Shown here: positions 45,060 to 57,151 of the stretch, piece by piece | Layout of the letters: every line of letters starts with the position of its first letter | Numbering within the stretch: position 1 is the first letter of the stretch | NCBI GenBank assembly: GCA_035048485.1 | Contig: CM068589.1 | Location: 4,094,501 to 4,158,500, forward strand | Direction: 5' to 3' | DNA: 64,000 nucleotides | Source of the DNA: Pteria penguin | Lineage: Eukaryota; Mollusca; Bivalvia; Pterioida; Pteriidae | Made by a program: the position numbers and the translations under genes | Notes under the pieces: generated by a model | Told to the model about the DNA's origin: nothing | The model's input: the letters and a program-made list of their open reading frames with translations, nothing else | The model's database searches: none

Positions 45060-46100
45060 TGGTTTTTCATAGCTGGATCTTCCAAGTGCTCCACAAAGCC
45101 TCTTTCTATATTACTCAATTCAAACAGAAAATCAAACATGGTCTTCAGAAATACCGCTCTACTGCTTACTCGAGAAACGGAATCAAACAGATGTGGATCA
45201 TAAAGAATTCCAAGGAACTTCTAGAGCACTTAAAATATCCTAATTTCAATAATGTCACTAGCATCAAATCTTTTAACTTTTCGAATCTTTATACAACCAT
45301 TCCTCATCAAAATATTAAGAACAAAATAACATCAATTATTCAAAACGCCTGCCTTAGCAAAAAGGAATTCGCAGGTACAAGTATCACGTTTTAGGCCACA
45401 ACGACACATATTTTGTAAAGGAACAGTCTGATTCCAGCAGCAAGTATACCAGAAGAGACCATCCAAGTGTCTTTTAGATAATGTTTTTGTGATATTTGTT
45501 GGGAAAGTGTTCCAATAGATTGTCGGCATTCCGATGGGTACTAATTGCGGGCCTCTTCTGGCCGACATATTTTTATACTCTTACGAAGCAGAATTCATGC
45601 TCTCCAAAAGCAATAAATAATTAGCATGTCGGTTCAACTTTACATACAGATACATCGTTTTGTCGATTAACAACCCCGTATTTAAAGATCACTTCAACAT
45701 CATATATCCAAAGGAACTCGAGATAAAAGATACAACTGTGAGCGCATTTTCTGATTCATACCTCGATATACTCCTATCAATTAGTGACAATGGTTCATTA
45801 GTAACCTCTCTCTCTCTGACAAACGTGGTGATTACAATTTCATTATTACCAACTTCTCTTTTCTGAATAGCAACATACCTTCCTCTCCTGCATATGGCGT
45901 CTTTATTTCCCAACTTATCTATGAAAATGTCGTCCTGGGAGCGAGGATTTAGCCACGAAACTACTCTCACAAGGATATATTGAGGAACGTTTGAAATTGT
46001 CGCTTAGAAAGTTCAATGGGCGATACAGGGATCTAGTACAATTCCAGATGCCTCTTTCAAGAATGTTAACAGATATTTTGGTACCTGACCATACAAACTA
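45060..46100 (+). pseudogene. Penelope-like element copy 6: RT with all catalytic Asp lost
   Basis: The frame reads FKQKIKHGLQKYRSTAYSRN, QMWIIKNSKELLEHLKYP and SIKSFNFSNLYTTIPHQNIK, where motif A has Asn in place of the catalytic Asp. Shifted frames give VGIPMGTNCGPLLADIFLYS (motif B) and FNFTYRYIVLSINNPVF. Family members have Y-I-D-D-V-L here, so the two motif C Asp codons are missing in frame (6 nt). Then ELEIKDTTVSAFSDSYLDIL, ITNFSFLNSNIPSSPAYGVF and KLSLRKFNGRYRDLVQF lead to the C-terminus near 46085. It sits between duplication units A and B. Confidence 0.85.
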
Positions 46101-46189
46101 ACCACCTTAACTTTTTGACTATACTTGATTTGACAAATACGTTTACACAGATTACGTATATACATAATTTTGTTCATGTGCGTTTCCGA

Positions 46190-46400
46190 CACCAGCATTT
46201 CTGTCAGGCGGCATTTTTTGTCTTAAATGGGAAATTTGACCTCCTGTCCTTGTCTCCTTCGTGTGTTAGTATATTTATGTATTTACCTCCTCGACTTGAA
46301 GGTTGTTGCATACAACCAGGGGGCGCTTACTCCTCCCGGACACCTGGTCCCACCTCGATTTTATTGGAGTTCGCATTTGACTATACTTGATTAGACATAA
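46190..46400 (+). mobile_element. Penelope-like element 3' tail, first copy
   Basis: Contains TTGCATACAACCAGGGGGCG, CTTACTCCTCCCGGACACC and GGTCCCACCTCGATTTTAT; directly downstream of PLE copy 6. Confidence 0.7.
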
Positions 46401-46439
46401 TACGCATATAATGTAAATACAGTTATTTGTTCACCTGCG

Positions 46440-46745
46440 TTTACGACACCGGAATTTCAGGCAGGCAGCATTTCTTGCCTTGAATGGGAAATTTGACTTC
46501 GTGTTCCTGTCTCCTTCGTATGCTCATGGGTGTATATTTATGTATTTACCTCCTCGATTTGAAAGGTTATTGCAGGACTTTTGCGACGGGTGTTGCATGC
46601 AACCAGGGGACGCTTACTCCTCCCGGGCACCTGGTCTTACCTCGATTTTATTGGGGTTCGTAATTCTACGAATATGACACTAAACACGATATTGTCCCCT
46701 TTATTCCATGGACTATGAGATATGGTTTACCCTTCGGTACTCCTT
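46440..46745 (+). mobile_element. Penelope-like element 3' tail, second tandem copy
   Basis: Repeats the block at 46190 (GGAATTTCAGGCAGGCAGC, GCATGCAACCAGGGGACGCT, CCTTTATTCCATGGAC), and is nearly identical to 28245-28480. Confidence 0.75.
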
Positions 46746-47349
46746 CGTTGTTTTACTTTTAAACACTATTTTCTGAAATAGTTAAATGCATATCAAAATA
46801 CTTTTCAATTTTTTCAAAATATAATAATATTCGATACAGAGTGACTTCCTTGCACGGCCATGTGAATTTCTAATCTGAACATCTCGAATAAAATGAATAC
46901 TATAAAAGTGGTACCTTTACAACATTAATCAATGGGAATTATATGTTAATGTCATTAAATGTCTAATAATATGAAGCTATCAATGGCTAACGGGCTTAGT
47001 TTGGTAGGAAAACGACGAAAGGCTTTTGTTCGATCCAGGGTCAGTCACAATAACTTGCACTTCGCATTATAGAAACCTGATATAAACTCTGGCCATGCAG
47101 ATTTCCATCATCTAACGAGGACTGAAGCTTTTCTAGAACTTGTCCGGTATTGTTCTTTGACCTTCCATGCGGGAGTTTGGAATACCCCTTATAATGTAGT
47201 AAATGAATTCATCTCTTGCGCATTGCTTCAAAATGTGTTTAATGTTGTTAAGTTTCTATATGCATATATTAGTAAAATACGAAAGTAACTGGTGTCGCAT
47301 GACTATGGCACTAACAACAACGTACCACAGTGGACATCACGGATTCTTG

Positions 47350-47430
47350 AAATTCAGAGGTGAGACCAGGTGCCCGGGAGGAATGAATGTGTCCTGTTTG
47401 GCTAGCCGCACTGGCCCGTGAATGTCCGTA
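47350..47430 (-). mobile_element. Penelope-like element 3' tail fragment
   Basis: GAGGTGAGACCAGGTGCCCG then GGAGGAATGAATG..TGTTTGGCTAGCC is the reverse complement of the CTCCTCCCGGGCACCTGGTC tail block. Confidence 0.5.
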
Positions 47431-47654
47431 CATACAAACGAAACATGATATAATTCAGCATTATATATATATGAATGTGAACAAACTCTGTGTACAAAGT
47501 ATCAGAGCCGCATAACATCAAGAAAACAAAATACAATAAACATACAACTCATCGTTTATGTTCGTTTCATTTGCGACAAATTATTAATACTATAACAGAA
47601 TACGGAGATTATGCCAACTTGGAATTTCATTCAAATTTTATATCAAAATAGAGA

Positions 47655-47880
47655 TTGATTGATTGATTGATTGATTATTGTTTAACGTCACTCTACGGTT
47701 ATTTCATATATATGTTGATGGCATCTGCCTGATGTATTACACAGAAGTTTTTACCTTTGCAACGGACTTACCCGAAGCAGTGAGGGATCTTTTACGTGCC
47801 ACGTCTACCGAGACATGGGACCTCGGATTTTACTGTCTCATCCGAAACACCGGTGTGCCCAGGGCAGCCAAATAACGATA
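47655..47880 (-). mobile_element. tRNA-derived SINE (type 1), minus strand, unit B
   Basis: GATTGATTGATTGATTATTG, TTAACGTCACTCTACGG, GATGGCATCTGCCTGATG, CGGACTTACCCGAAGCAGTG, ACTGTCTCATCCGAAACACC. Orthologous position to 34565 in unit A. Confidence 0.85.
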
Positions 47881-47927
47881 AAGCGATGTACTGGTATATG
47901 ATGTTCCAAACTATACATGAAACCCAC

Positions 47928-47965
47928 AATAGACAAGGTTCATAAAGCCCACAATAGGCAAGGTT
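47928..47965. repeat. 25-bp minisatellite, two units (unit B)
   Basis: CCCACAATAGACAAGGTTCA and CCCACAATAGGCAAGGTT; the unexpanded counterpart of 34838-35757. Confidence 0.85.
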
Positions 47966-48948
47966 AGCTTTATATTCACTTGAATCAAAACATATGAGGA
48001 ATGTAGACTTCAAATGTGTGTTTTTCGTATTCTTGTTGTTTTAACCCTTTACTCCGTAGAATGCCCCCGTACATGAATTACCCTTAGTATGAAAATACTT
48101 TAGCATAACTTATACACAAATAGAGACATACAGAGGTGATATTTTATTACATTAAAGGTTAACAATAGGACAATTCACCATATTTTGAAGTATTACGTGT
48201 TCTGACCATCTCAATATTCAGTGGACGAGTGAGAAAATGGATGTTATAAATACTGTTTATTTTATTTTATCATTGTTATTCTTATTATGATTTATCTTAT
48301 TTATTTTTTTGTTTCATTTCATTTTGAAATTGGTGAAATGCGGGTTCTTTGCAATAAGCCCCCCCCCCAAAAAAAACCCCCCAAAACTGATTAAGTACTT
48401 GATTGTTCAAGTACAACACACCAAATCTGGTCAACAGAGCACTGAATAGAGCAATCTGGTTTTAGATCGCGACATTTACTCGAAACAAAGAAGACGCCGA
48501 AGAATAGAAAACGTTTATTAGTCAAAGGGGTGCAAAATGTGAGATGCGAAACTGCATTGAAATGGACAGACGAATTAGCCCCACCCTTGCAGGTCCTGTG
48601 ATAACGGAATTTACAGAGGATACCATCTAATCGAAGGTGTTTGCTTTGGTGTTCAGAATACTAGTAATGTTTTCGCAGGCATTCCTTAAGTGTAGATATT
48701 CATATAAAAATACATGTACCTTAAAATGAAGGAATGAAAAACTTCTATAAGAAATTACTGACAACAGATTGTTCTTCCTTCCCTTTCCTGTTTTCCTAAA
48801 GTGTATGTATTGTGTAACAAGTGAGTTTCCTTTGGTTATTTTAAGTGCATACACATAGAGCAATGATATTCAATTGAAACTTGTTTCAAAAAGATTACTA
48901 TTATATTGTTCGTATATCAACGAGGAAAACAATTTGAGTAATGCAAAC

Positions 48949-48949
<1 letters not shown>

Positions 48950-49004
<55 letters not shown>
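48950..49004. repeat. (AAT)n microsatellite
   Basis: About 50 bp of pure AAT, orthologous to 37396-37455. Confidence 0.9.
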
Positions 49005-49180
49005 CGAGAAATCGTGCAAAAGTCAAATAAAGATGTCCATAATCAGAACTTACGGCTAATTTCGGATAATGTTTATAATCATCTTTACATTCGGATGTTA
49101 TATCCGAACTAGAAAATATTTTCTATAGATCTTAAAAGAAAAGTATTCAATAATCGTTAACAGTCGGATGGCGCTTGGGA
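49005..49180. other. unit B-specific insertion, unidentified
   Basis: GCGAGAAATCGTGCAAAAGT ... AACAGTCGGATGGCGCTTG is absent at the matching point of unit A (37455-37485). It contains several TCGGAT/ATCCGA words in both orientations. Confidence 0.5.
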
Positions 49181-49978
49181 TTTAGAAAAAATGTCAGTAT
49201 AGGAGATGAGATTGGGGACAGGAAGTAGGCATGATGAAACAGTCCATACATATTCATAATTTTTAATTTTAAAATTTTTAGTTCTTATTTTATTATTTCT
49301 TTCCCTTCAATTTTTTGGTTCCGAATCACTGAGATACAAATTATTCTAAAACAATCTTTGGTCCTTATATTGGTTCTGTGGTTGTTAATTATAAGTCAGT
49401 TTAGTGTCTTGTTTGCTCTTTATATTATTTACACTCTCCATTTCCACAGTCTCCCTCATGAGCATCACTTAACCTCACACTACCCCAGGCTAGCTGTATA
49501 TTCAAATCTGTCGATTCGAAACGTATGAAAGAAACTTTTGTCACAGTACCTTTCAAGTATATATCTGAAACCGGTACAGAAAAAAAGAGAGAGAAAAAAA
49601 ATTGTGCTTGTGATTACCCTCGGCAGTTAACGGAAAAGAGCAGTTGTTTCGACACAGTATGATAAATTTAACAAGTTGTATGCATTTGTTTAGTGCACTA
49701 TATGCCCATACTTAAAACGAATGACGCTAAATGCCCAAACTGTTGAACTGCAACATATAAATAGTTGAATAGTCCTTAGTTTTAGAATACTTCAAAGTAA
49801 AAAGAAAATGAAGTACCTAAGGTAATCGTTGTTATCATAGGGAAAAATTATAGCTGGTATGAACGACGTGGTATTGTACTACCACAACTCAAACGGTTTA
49901 AAAAGAACTGTAAAGGAAGATATCATTATGTTAGTCAATGATTTCTGATAAACGCAAAGAAGGTCCTTGACCATAAAA

Positions 49979-50022
49979 GTGTGTGTGTGTGTTTGTGTGT
50001 ATGTGTGTGTGTGTGAGAGAGT
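49979..50022. repeat. (GT)n microsatellite (unit B)
   Basis: Interrupted GT tract, counterpart of 39245-39322. Confidence 0.85.
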
Positions 50023-50399
50023 GATATCCTTGAGATATGCTTCGGTAGATGTATCCTCAGTGTGATAAACAATTTAGCATAACGGATCTATTATTATATT
50101 TATATGTAAAGTTTACGACAGGAAAATTGAAATCGTTACGTTTGCCATGATTTTAGTAATATAGTTCGTTAACTATTCATCTCAATGTGCAGTGGAAGAT
50201 TTAAGTGCGAAGCGCAATGTAAATGCTTTGACGGACTTTGTCTCCAAGATTCCCAAAAATGTGAAATAGCAAATGTTGAAATAAACTTACTATAATTGTT
50301 GACCTTTAAGGGTTCCCAATCTGGTGCAATTGTACAAAACTGCCATAGATTTTTAAATATATTTTTCTCTCATGGTGATCTATGTATAAGCCATAAATT

Positions 50400-51625
50400 A
50401 ATCTAGTACACATCAGTCTGTAACAGGTGATTACTATGACTTCATTACATGTTACATTACACCGAGTAACACATCAGTCAGTAATAGGTGATTACTATGA
50501 CTTCGTTACATGTTACATTACACTGAGTAACACATCAGTCTTTATTATGTAATTAATATGATTGCATTATACGTTATATTACACTGAGTGACACATCACT
50601 CTATAGTACGTCATTGCTATGACTTCATTATACGTTATATTACACTGAGTGACAATTTAGCCTGTAATAGGTGATTACTATGAATTTTTTATACGTTATA
50701 TTACACTAAGTGACACACCAACCTGTAGTCCGTGATAACTATGACTTCATTATACGTTATATTACACTGCGTGACACATCAGTCTGTAAAACTTGACTAC
50801 TATGACTTCATTATACGTTGTATTACAGTAAATGTCACATCATTCTGTAATACGTGATTGCTATGACTTCATTATACGTCAAATTAAACTGAGTAACACA
50901 TCAGTCTGTAATAGGTGATTACTATGAATTTGTTATGCGTTACATTACACTAAGTAACACATCAGTGTGTAATACGTGATAACCATGACTTCAGTATACG
51001 TTATATTACACTGAATGACACAACGGTCTGTAATACGTGATTACTATGACTTCATTATACGTTACATTACACTGAGTGACAGATCGATATGTAATACGTG
51101 ACAACTATTACTTCATTATACGTTATATTACACTAAGTGACAGATCAGTCTGTACTACGTTACACTAAGTGGCACATTGATCCGTAATAGGTGATTAATA
51201 TGACTCCGTCATACGTTGTATTACACTAAGTGACACACACCAGTCCGTAATAGGTGATTACTATGACTTCATTTTACGTTATATTACACTGAGTGACACA
51301 TCAGTCTGTAATACGTGATTACTATGATTTAATTATACGTTATATTGCACTAAGTGACACACCGGTCTGTAATACGTGATTAATATGATTTCATTATATG
51401 TTACATTACACTGAGTGGCACTTTATTTTGTAATCCGTGATACCTATGACTACATTATACGTTATATTACACTGAGTAACACATCGGTGTGTAATACGTG
51501 ATAACTATGACTTCATTATACGTTATATTACACTGAGTGACACATCAATCTGTAATACGTCATTACTATGACTGCATTACACGTTATATTACACTGAGTA
51601 ACACATCAGTCCGTAATATGTCATT
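50400..51625. repeat. ~60-bp satellite-like array, about 20 units (unit B)
   Basis: Same unit as 39736-40610 but longer and clearly more diverged between copies (variants such as TAATAGGTGATTAC, TAATACGTGATAAC). Confidence 0.85.
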
Positions 51626-52014
51626 ACTATGAATTCATTGTTGGGTAGAATTCCAAATAAATAGTCAATTTTATACTCACGTTTCTTCTTTAACTTTCAT
51701 TTTTTCAGAATGACTATTTAATCGACAGAAATACATTAATGAAGACAACATGTATTAGATAAAGGTTTAAACATTGTTCTTATTGTCTTGGAGAACAGCT
51801 TATACAAACCTCACATCATTTGTACCTTTGTCACATAAAGATTACTGCGCTTGCATCTTGATGGTATCTGCCTTATGCAATGCACATAAATACATTTTAT
51901 TATAAATAAACATGGTGTGGGTGTATCTATAAGTTGTCTACGTAATGCTGCATTCATTCAAAACGTCGACGGCCTCACATTATTCAGTGCAAGTTCAGTA
52001 TTTATATGACGTGT

Positions 52015-52632
52015 ATTGTTTGTCACAAAAAACCTCCCTAGTTATTCGAAGTTCTTTTCTTCTCAGAAAGGGAAACTTTAAATACATGTACCTCGTTTGA
52101 GGCATTGGGAATCCCAATTTTCTTTTTAAGAACAGTCTGATTGGAACCAAAAGTACATTGAAGACGATATTAACCTCATTAAAATTCGATCACGCTCTTC
52201 AGCTTCAGCATGTTCGCTGTGGTAGATCTCAATACACCCCGTAGAAATGGTTTTGCGGGAAAAGATTTCCAGCATATTGACATTCCAATAATGTGTCTGT
52301 TCTGGAATGTTTTACTTATACGAGATATTGATACATTGCTCTCCACTGAAAAAAACAGTGATCATCGCATTTCAATTTCACATAATGGTAAATTGACGAC
52401 AGTCCGTCCATAAATAATCTAACCTCGGCCAAAAATACCTCGATGAAATTGTGATCTAGTGCTCAACAGCGAACAAATCTCACCAATCAACGACTACTAA
52501 GTTATTGATCTTTATTTTATTTTACACTTAACCGTGTGAAGTGTTTCTGTAAACTTCCTCGCACAACGCCAAATATATAAACAAAAACAAATAGTCTATC
52601 CAGTTGTTCGATGAATATTTTCGAGTTGATTC
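52015..52632 (+). pseudogene. Penelope-like element copy 7, badly decayed, inserted in unit B
   Basis: GGGAAAAGATTTCCAGCATA encodes GKDFQHIDIPIM, recognisable as the GKVFQQ.IGIPMG segment of the RT (motif B region). Upstream ACAGTCTGATTGGAACCAAA then YIEDDINLIKI resembles the SDS..KYTEDDI.KML segment. Unit A lacks the whole block (empty site at about 41320), so it is an insertion after the duplication or a deletion from A. Confidence 0.5.
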
Positions 52633-53339
52633 CCTCAATGTGCGTGACGTCAGATAAATTAAAAGCGTCTTGGCAATCTAGTATGTTGCTAAGTATTCCT
52701 CGTATTGGGCAGATGACATGATTTGAAATCGAAGTTGTGCGATAACTACATATATAATGTAAAAGTTGTATAATATACGAACAGAAAAATTAACCGAAGT
52801 TCGGAAAGAAAATCTTGTTAACAAGATAATAAATAATCGATTGTAATATATTTATGGTATCTACTGTGGACGACGACTGTCACTTGTTGTGGTTCACCTG
52901 ACTGATCGGTACATCTTTGTTCATTCAATTCATAAGAGTATAGAAAGGTCCTCAGTGCGATGAATCCGGTATTCGTCCTCACCCCTATGAATTTTACTGA
53001 CCCTCTATGGTTCCCTGGTGGGTCAGTAACAGACTATATCGCTAATAATGTTAACTTCGCGTGAGGTTTGCTTTTCTCGTGCACTCAGGACTATTGAAGA
53101 CACGTTCATTTGCTTACAACATAAACATCTTTTTTTTCAATAGACTTAACAGATCATCGCTAAATCTATATCCTATTTATTAACATCAGGACATAAAAAA
53201 TGCAAAACAAATATGTAAAAGTAAATATAAGCTTAAGTGTTAAAGAAAATGTGAACATAGAGTGCAATTTCCGAATATTGAAAATAATGAAACGTATTTC
53301 TATTTTAAAATGAAAATAATGATAATAATGATTAAACAA

Positions 53340-53376
53340 AAATGATGATGATGATGATGATGATCATAATAATAAC

Positions 53377-53421
<45 letters not shown>

Positions 53422-53440
53422 GATGATAATGATAACGATA
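53340..53440. repeat. (GAT)/(AAT)n microsatellite
   Basis: Counterpart of the 42027 tract. Confidence 0.9.
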
Positions 53441-53594
53441 ATGATAATAAAAAGAACCATTAAATATGAAAAATATAATTTTCAAAAATTAGATGAAATA
53501 TACATAAATGAATGAAAAATAATTAAATAATATATTAGCTTTCAATACCAAATTATTATGTAATAATATAGATAATACAAAAATAATTATAGCA

Positions 53595-53712
53595 ACAATG
53601 GTAAGATAAACTGCAAGTAAAGTTTCGATAACGTTGTGTGTCATATTCATTTGTCTTTCCATTGGCTTTACAATCTTTAGATAACGTTGCACGGTAATAA
53701 TTAGGGAATGAA
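53595..53712 (-). pseudogene. GPCR fragment (TM3 end to TM4), unit B
   Basis: The minus strand reads LIITVQRYLKIVKPMERQMN then MTHNVIETLLAVYLTIV. It matches residues about 117-155 of the intact GPCRs, again with QRY. It lies at the position that in unit A holds the fragment 42340-42662. The two fragments overlap only at TM4, so both derive from one longer downstream gene that has eroded differently. Confidence 0.85.
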
Positions 53713-53856
53713 TTGTGTTAATTCGTATTTCCTCCCGTGTAAACGCGAATAGCACACGTACGTTCTTGCCCTTTTCTTGTTTGTTTTACTTATATTACAA
53801 TTTATTATATAATGTTGATAGTTGTCATCATTCTAGTTGTAGAAACAATAGTTGTG

Positions 53857-53859
<3 letters not shown>

Positions 53860-53898
<39 letters not shown>

Positions 53899-54033
53899 TC
53901 AATGATGATGATGATAATGGTAATAATAATAATAATAATAGTTATTCTTATGATAATAAGAATGAGTATAGTCATTATGATAATAATAATATGATAACAA
54001 CAACAGCAATAATAGTATAAATGACAACAATTT

Positions 54034-54064
<31 letters not shown>

Positions 54065-54135
54065 GTAATAGTAATAATAGTAATAAGAACAATAGTAATA
54101 ATAACAATAATAATAATAATAACTGATAATAATTA
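53860..54135. repeat. (AAT)/(AAC)/(AGT)n compound microsatellite
   Basis: Counterpart of 42800-43085 with different lengths. Confidence 0.9.
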
Positions 54136-54198
54136 TGATGATATACGAAACAAAACGGGAGCTCACTAAAAACAAAAAATCAATACAGAGAGGAAAAC

Positions 54199-54823
54199 AA
54201 GAGGCCCAAATTGGCCTATATCGCTCACCTGAGCACAAATTTCTTTTCTACAAGACTTTTTATAAGGCTTTGTAATATTTTGAGCAGTCGTTTTGAAGAA
54301 GTCCAAAATATGTCAACCAATCAGAGCCAATGGCCATTTTGGATTACGGATCGGCACGAAAAACACAAACTTGGTAGAGGACCTCGAGTACTTACTTCCT
54401 ATGAGATTTGGTGAAATTCTCTGCAGCGCTTCTGGAGAAGTCCAAAATGTGTCAACCAATCAGAGCCAATGGCCGCCATCTTGGATTACGGATCGGCACG
54501 AAAAACACAAATTTGGTGGAGGACTTTGATTACTTACTTCCTATGAGCTTTTGTGAAATTCTGTGCAGCAGTTCTGGAGAAGAAGTCGAAAATGTGTCAA
54601 CCAATCAGAGCCAATGGCGGCCATCTTGTATTACGGATCGGCACGAAAAACACAAACTTGGTAGCGGACCTTTAGTACTTACTTCCTATGGTTTGGTGAA
54701 ATTCTGTGCAGTAGTTCTGGAGAAGAAGTCGAAAATGTAGAAAAGCTAACGACCGACGGACGACAGACGACGGACGGTGATTGATCACAATGACTTACTA
54801 AAGCCTTCGGCTCAGGTGAGCTA
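54199..54823 (+). mobile_element. non-autonomous element with GCTCACCTGAGC ends and internal ~120-bp repeats
   Basis: Begins AAGAGGCCCAAATTGGCC..TCGCTCACCTGAGC and ends GGCTCAGGTGAGCTAC, so the ends are short inverted repeats. Inside, a block (CCAATCAGAGCCAATGGCCG, GATTACGGATCGGCACGAAA, TTACTTCCTATGAG, AATTCTGTGCAG) repeats three to four times at about 120-bp spacing. A GACGGACGACAGACGACGG tract precedes the 3' end. Unit A shows the uninterrupted site (CAGAGAAAAAATAAACACAG at 43131), which fixes the borders and suggests an AAAC-like duplication. Confidence 0.85.
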
Positions 54824-54839
54824 CAAACGAACACTGACA

Positions 54840-54982
54840 TTGTCATATGTTTTTTGTTTGGGTTTGTTTGTTTTTTTTTTTTGTTTTTGGGGTTTTTTTG
54901 GGGGGGGGGGTTTGTTTTGTTTTGTTTTTTGTTTTTGTATTCTTTTTTTGGGTGGGGGGACTGTTGTTGTTGTTGTTTTTTA
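54840..54982. repeat. G/T-rich simple sequence
   Basis: Long runs of T and G (GTTTTT, GGGGGG), low complexity, in unit B only. Confidence 0.85.
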
Positions 54983-55124
54983 AAGAAGCGTGTGTTTAAA
55001 TAAGATTATAATAAAAAAGTGGCAAGGTCCCCAAATACAATTTAAGGCATATGCCAATGTAAATGTTATGTTAAGGGGGTTTTCTTATGACCATTTTATC
55101 TCAGTAGTTATAAAGTTCGCAATC

Positions 55125-55972
55125 TCATTTTGGTAAGCAACAACAACAAACCCTCCTGACTTCGTTTCTAAATTCTATATCCAGAATAAGATACAGGATA
55201 GAATTAATGATATTATTAAAAAAGATATATATGGTCACATAATAGTATTCCAGCCACTCGCCCACCTTCCGTCAAGGATTCCACGAACGTCTGGTCGATT
55301 AAATGAACTATCTTGCAAGACAGTTTTGGAACATAACTAAGAAAAAATACGACAGTTATTATGATATATATTACAGCGAGTTTATGTAAAAATCTCTCCT
55401 TGCGTATTTGGCGGCGATGTTGAACTGATCGTTTGTGACTTGAAGCATTGGTTTCGGACTGATCATTTTTGACTTTGTCTGAAGTGGTATGGGCATTGTC
55501 AATGAGAGATGTCAAGGTAGTGGACGCGGTTGATTCCTCTTCCGGAGGCGTTGCAGTTTTCTTGCCTTTTTTCACATAAAGTGCTATTTTGTAACCTATT
55601 TTAACGTTAACGTTAAACGTTAAATAACGTTGCACGGCAATAATAAGTAAGACGAGCACGGACATGTATATTATGCAACTGTTTAGATACCAACCAGCTT
55701 TGCATAAATGGTTATTAAAGAACACTAAATGTAAATGTATAAACTGTGTCTCAAACAATCCACATAACAGTATCCCTAGTAAATCTGTTATGGCCAAGAC
55801 TGGCACAAAAAAATCTGTCGACCATGTTCAGTCTGTGGTGTGAGTTTATATATACATAGATCACCACAATGTTTCCACAGATTCCAAGCATCATAAATAT
55901 AGAAATGATGACATCATTCGCTATCAAAGCACCTACGGGAAGTCTTAATTCAGCAGCTTTTTCTGAGTTCAT
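55125..55972 (-). pseudogene. class A GPCR pseudogene (copy 3, unit B)
   Basis: Orthologous in position to the intact gene at 43315. The start ATG at 55972 gives MNSEKAAELRLPVGALIAND, lacking six codons (SGYSYS region) after MNS. One extra A in a poly-A run (about 55806-55812) shifts the frame just after VDRFF. About 270 bp from the end of TM3 through TM5 are deleted and replaced by a short filler made of repeated AACGTT (about 55601-55625). A second extra base in a homopolymer (about 55219) shifts the frame after IYLF. TM7 NPILY reads NSILY and the tail is RRVCCCCLPK before the stop at 55127-55125. It cannot make a seven-helix receptor. Confidence 0.9.
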
Positions 55973-56640
55973 GGTGAGTGTATCTGCAAATCTACTACAC
56001 AGAATGAGAGACAGATTGTTCACGTCGGTATCACTAGGTCGTATAGGAAAAGAGATTGGATTTTCTTCCTTATGATTTGTAAAACGTCATGTCTTCCTGT
56101 CATAAGTGATCAAGTAATATTTTAGTAGGGCTAATAACATCCAACTATAAATAAATCAAATACCGGTATATATACATGATGCAAGGGAATAAAATTCTAG
56201 TCATAACGCATCGCCAAACTTTTATATAGTCGACAGATAGAAGATATGAGTAGTTCTAGTAAAATTGTACTGACTCACTCAAGCTATATGTGCTTCAAAA
56301 CTGGCACTATTGAAAGTTTGTAAGAATAGGTTGTCAGTTACACTGTCGTTTCTACATGATTAACACTTGGTTAACAGCTATCTCTTATTCATATAGAAAA
56401 AAGAAAATTTCTAACCGGCTTAGACAGCAGGTGATTGATAATTCGTATTTATGATAAGTCATTCGTCTTGATTGACACTCTGAAATAAACATAAGCCATC
56501 TATTCTCTGAGGACATTTTCTTCACCATTAAGACTGCTATGCTGACGGTCTGTTATCGGTTGATTAAAAATTGCCGTCTAATTTATGCTTAACCTACGGA
56601 GCATCTTTCTCATGCATCAGTTTTTTCTTTGTTTTGGTTT

Positions 56641-56859
56641 TGACCATTTCGTACTAAGTTTCTTTTTTTAAATTTTGGGATTTTCAAATCTTAGGCTTTG
56701 AAAACCACTGAGAAAACATAATGCGTTTATACCTGTATACGGTGCTAATACATGATACAGAAATAAGCTCTTACAGATTTTATTCTCAGTATATTATCCA
56801 GTTTAGTTGATGAAGATTGAGTTTAAATCTATTTAACTCTTTCATATTTTTCTTAAAAA
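56641..56859. other. spacer between units B and C, no gene
   Basis: AT-rich sequence that does not match the A/B junction. Nothing specific seen. Confidence 0.4.
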
Positions 56860-56889
56860 CCTATTTTCTGAAATAGAAAAAAGCATATC

Positions 56890-57088
56890 AAAATGCAAAG
56901 ACCATGGATAAATCCAAATCATAAGTAGGAAAATCTCGAAACCAGAAGACATACAAGATCAGTGAAAATGAAAACCAAAAGGAAAATAACAAAATATGTC
57001 TACTTGAAGAGCATATGTGAACTCCTATGATGGAGTGAGATCAGGTGCCCGGGAAGAGTGAGCATCTCCTGCTTGCTAGCAACACCAG

Positions 57089-57151
<63 letters not shown>

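Larger units (their letters stand above)
46762..56640. repeat. segmental duplication unit B
   Basis: Collinear with unit A (see entry at 33990). It starts at TATTTTCTGAAATAG, shared with unit C (56865), and ends near GGAGCATCTTTCTCATGCAT (56598), the same place as A (45030). Contains the GPCR pseudogene at 55125 and B-specific insertions at about 49005-49180, 52015-52632 and 54199-54823. Confidence 0.85.
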
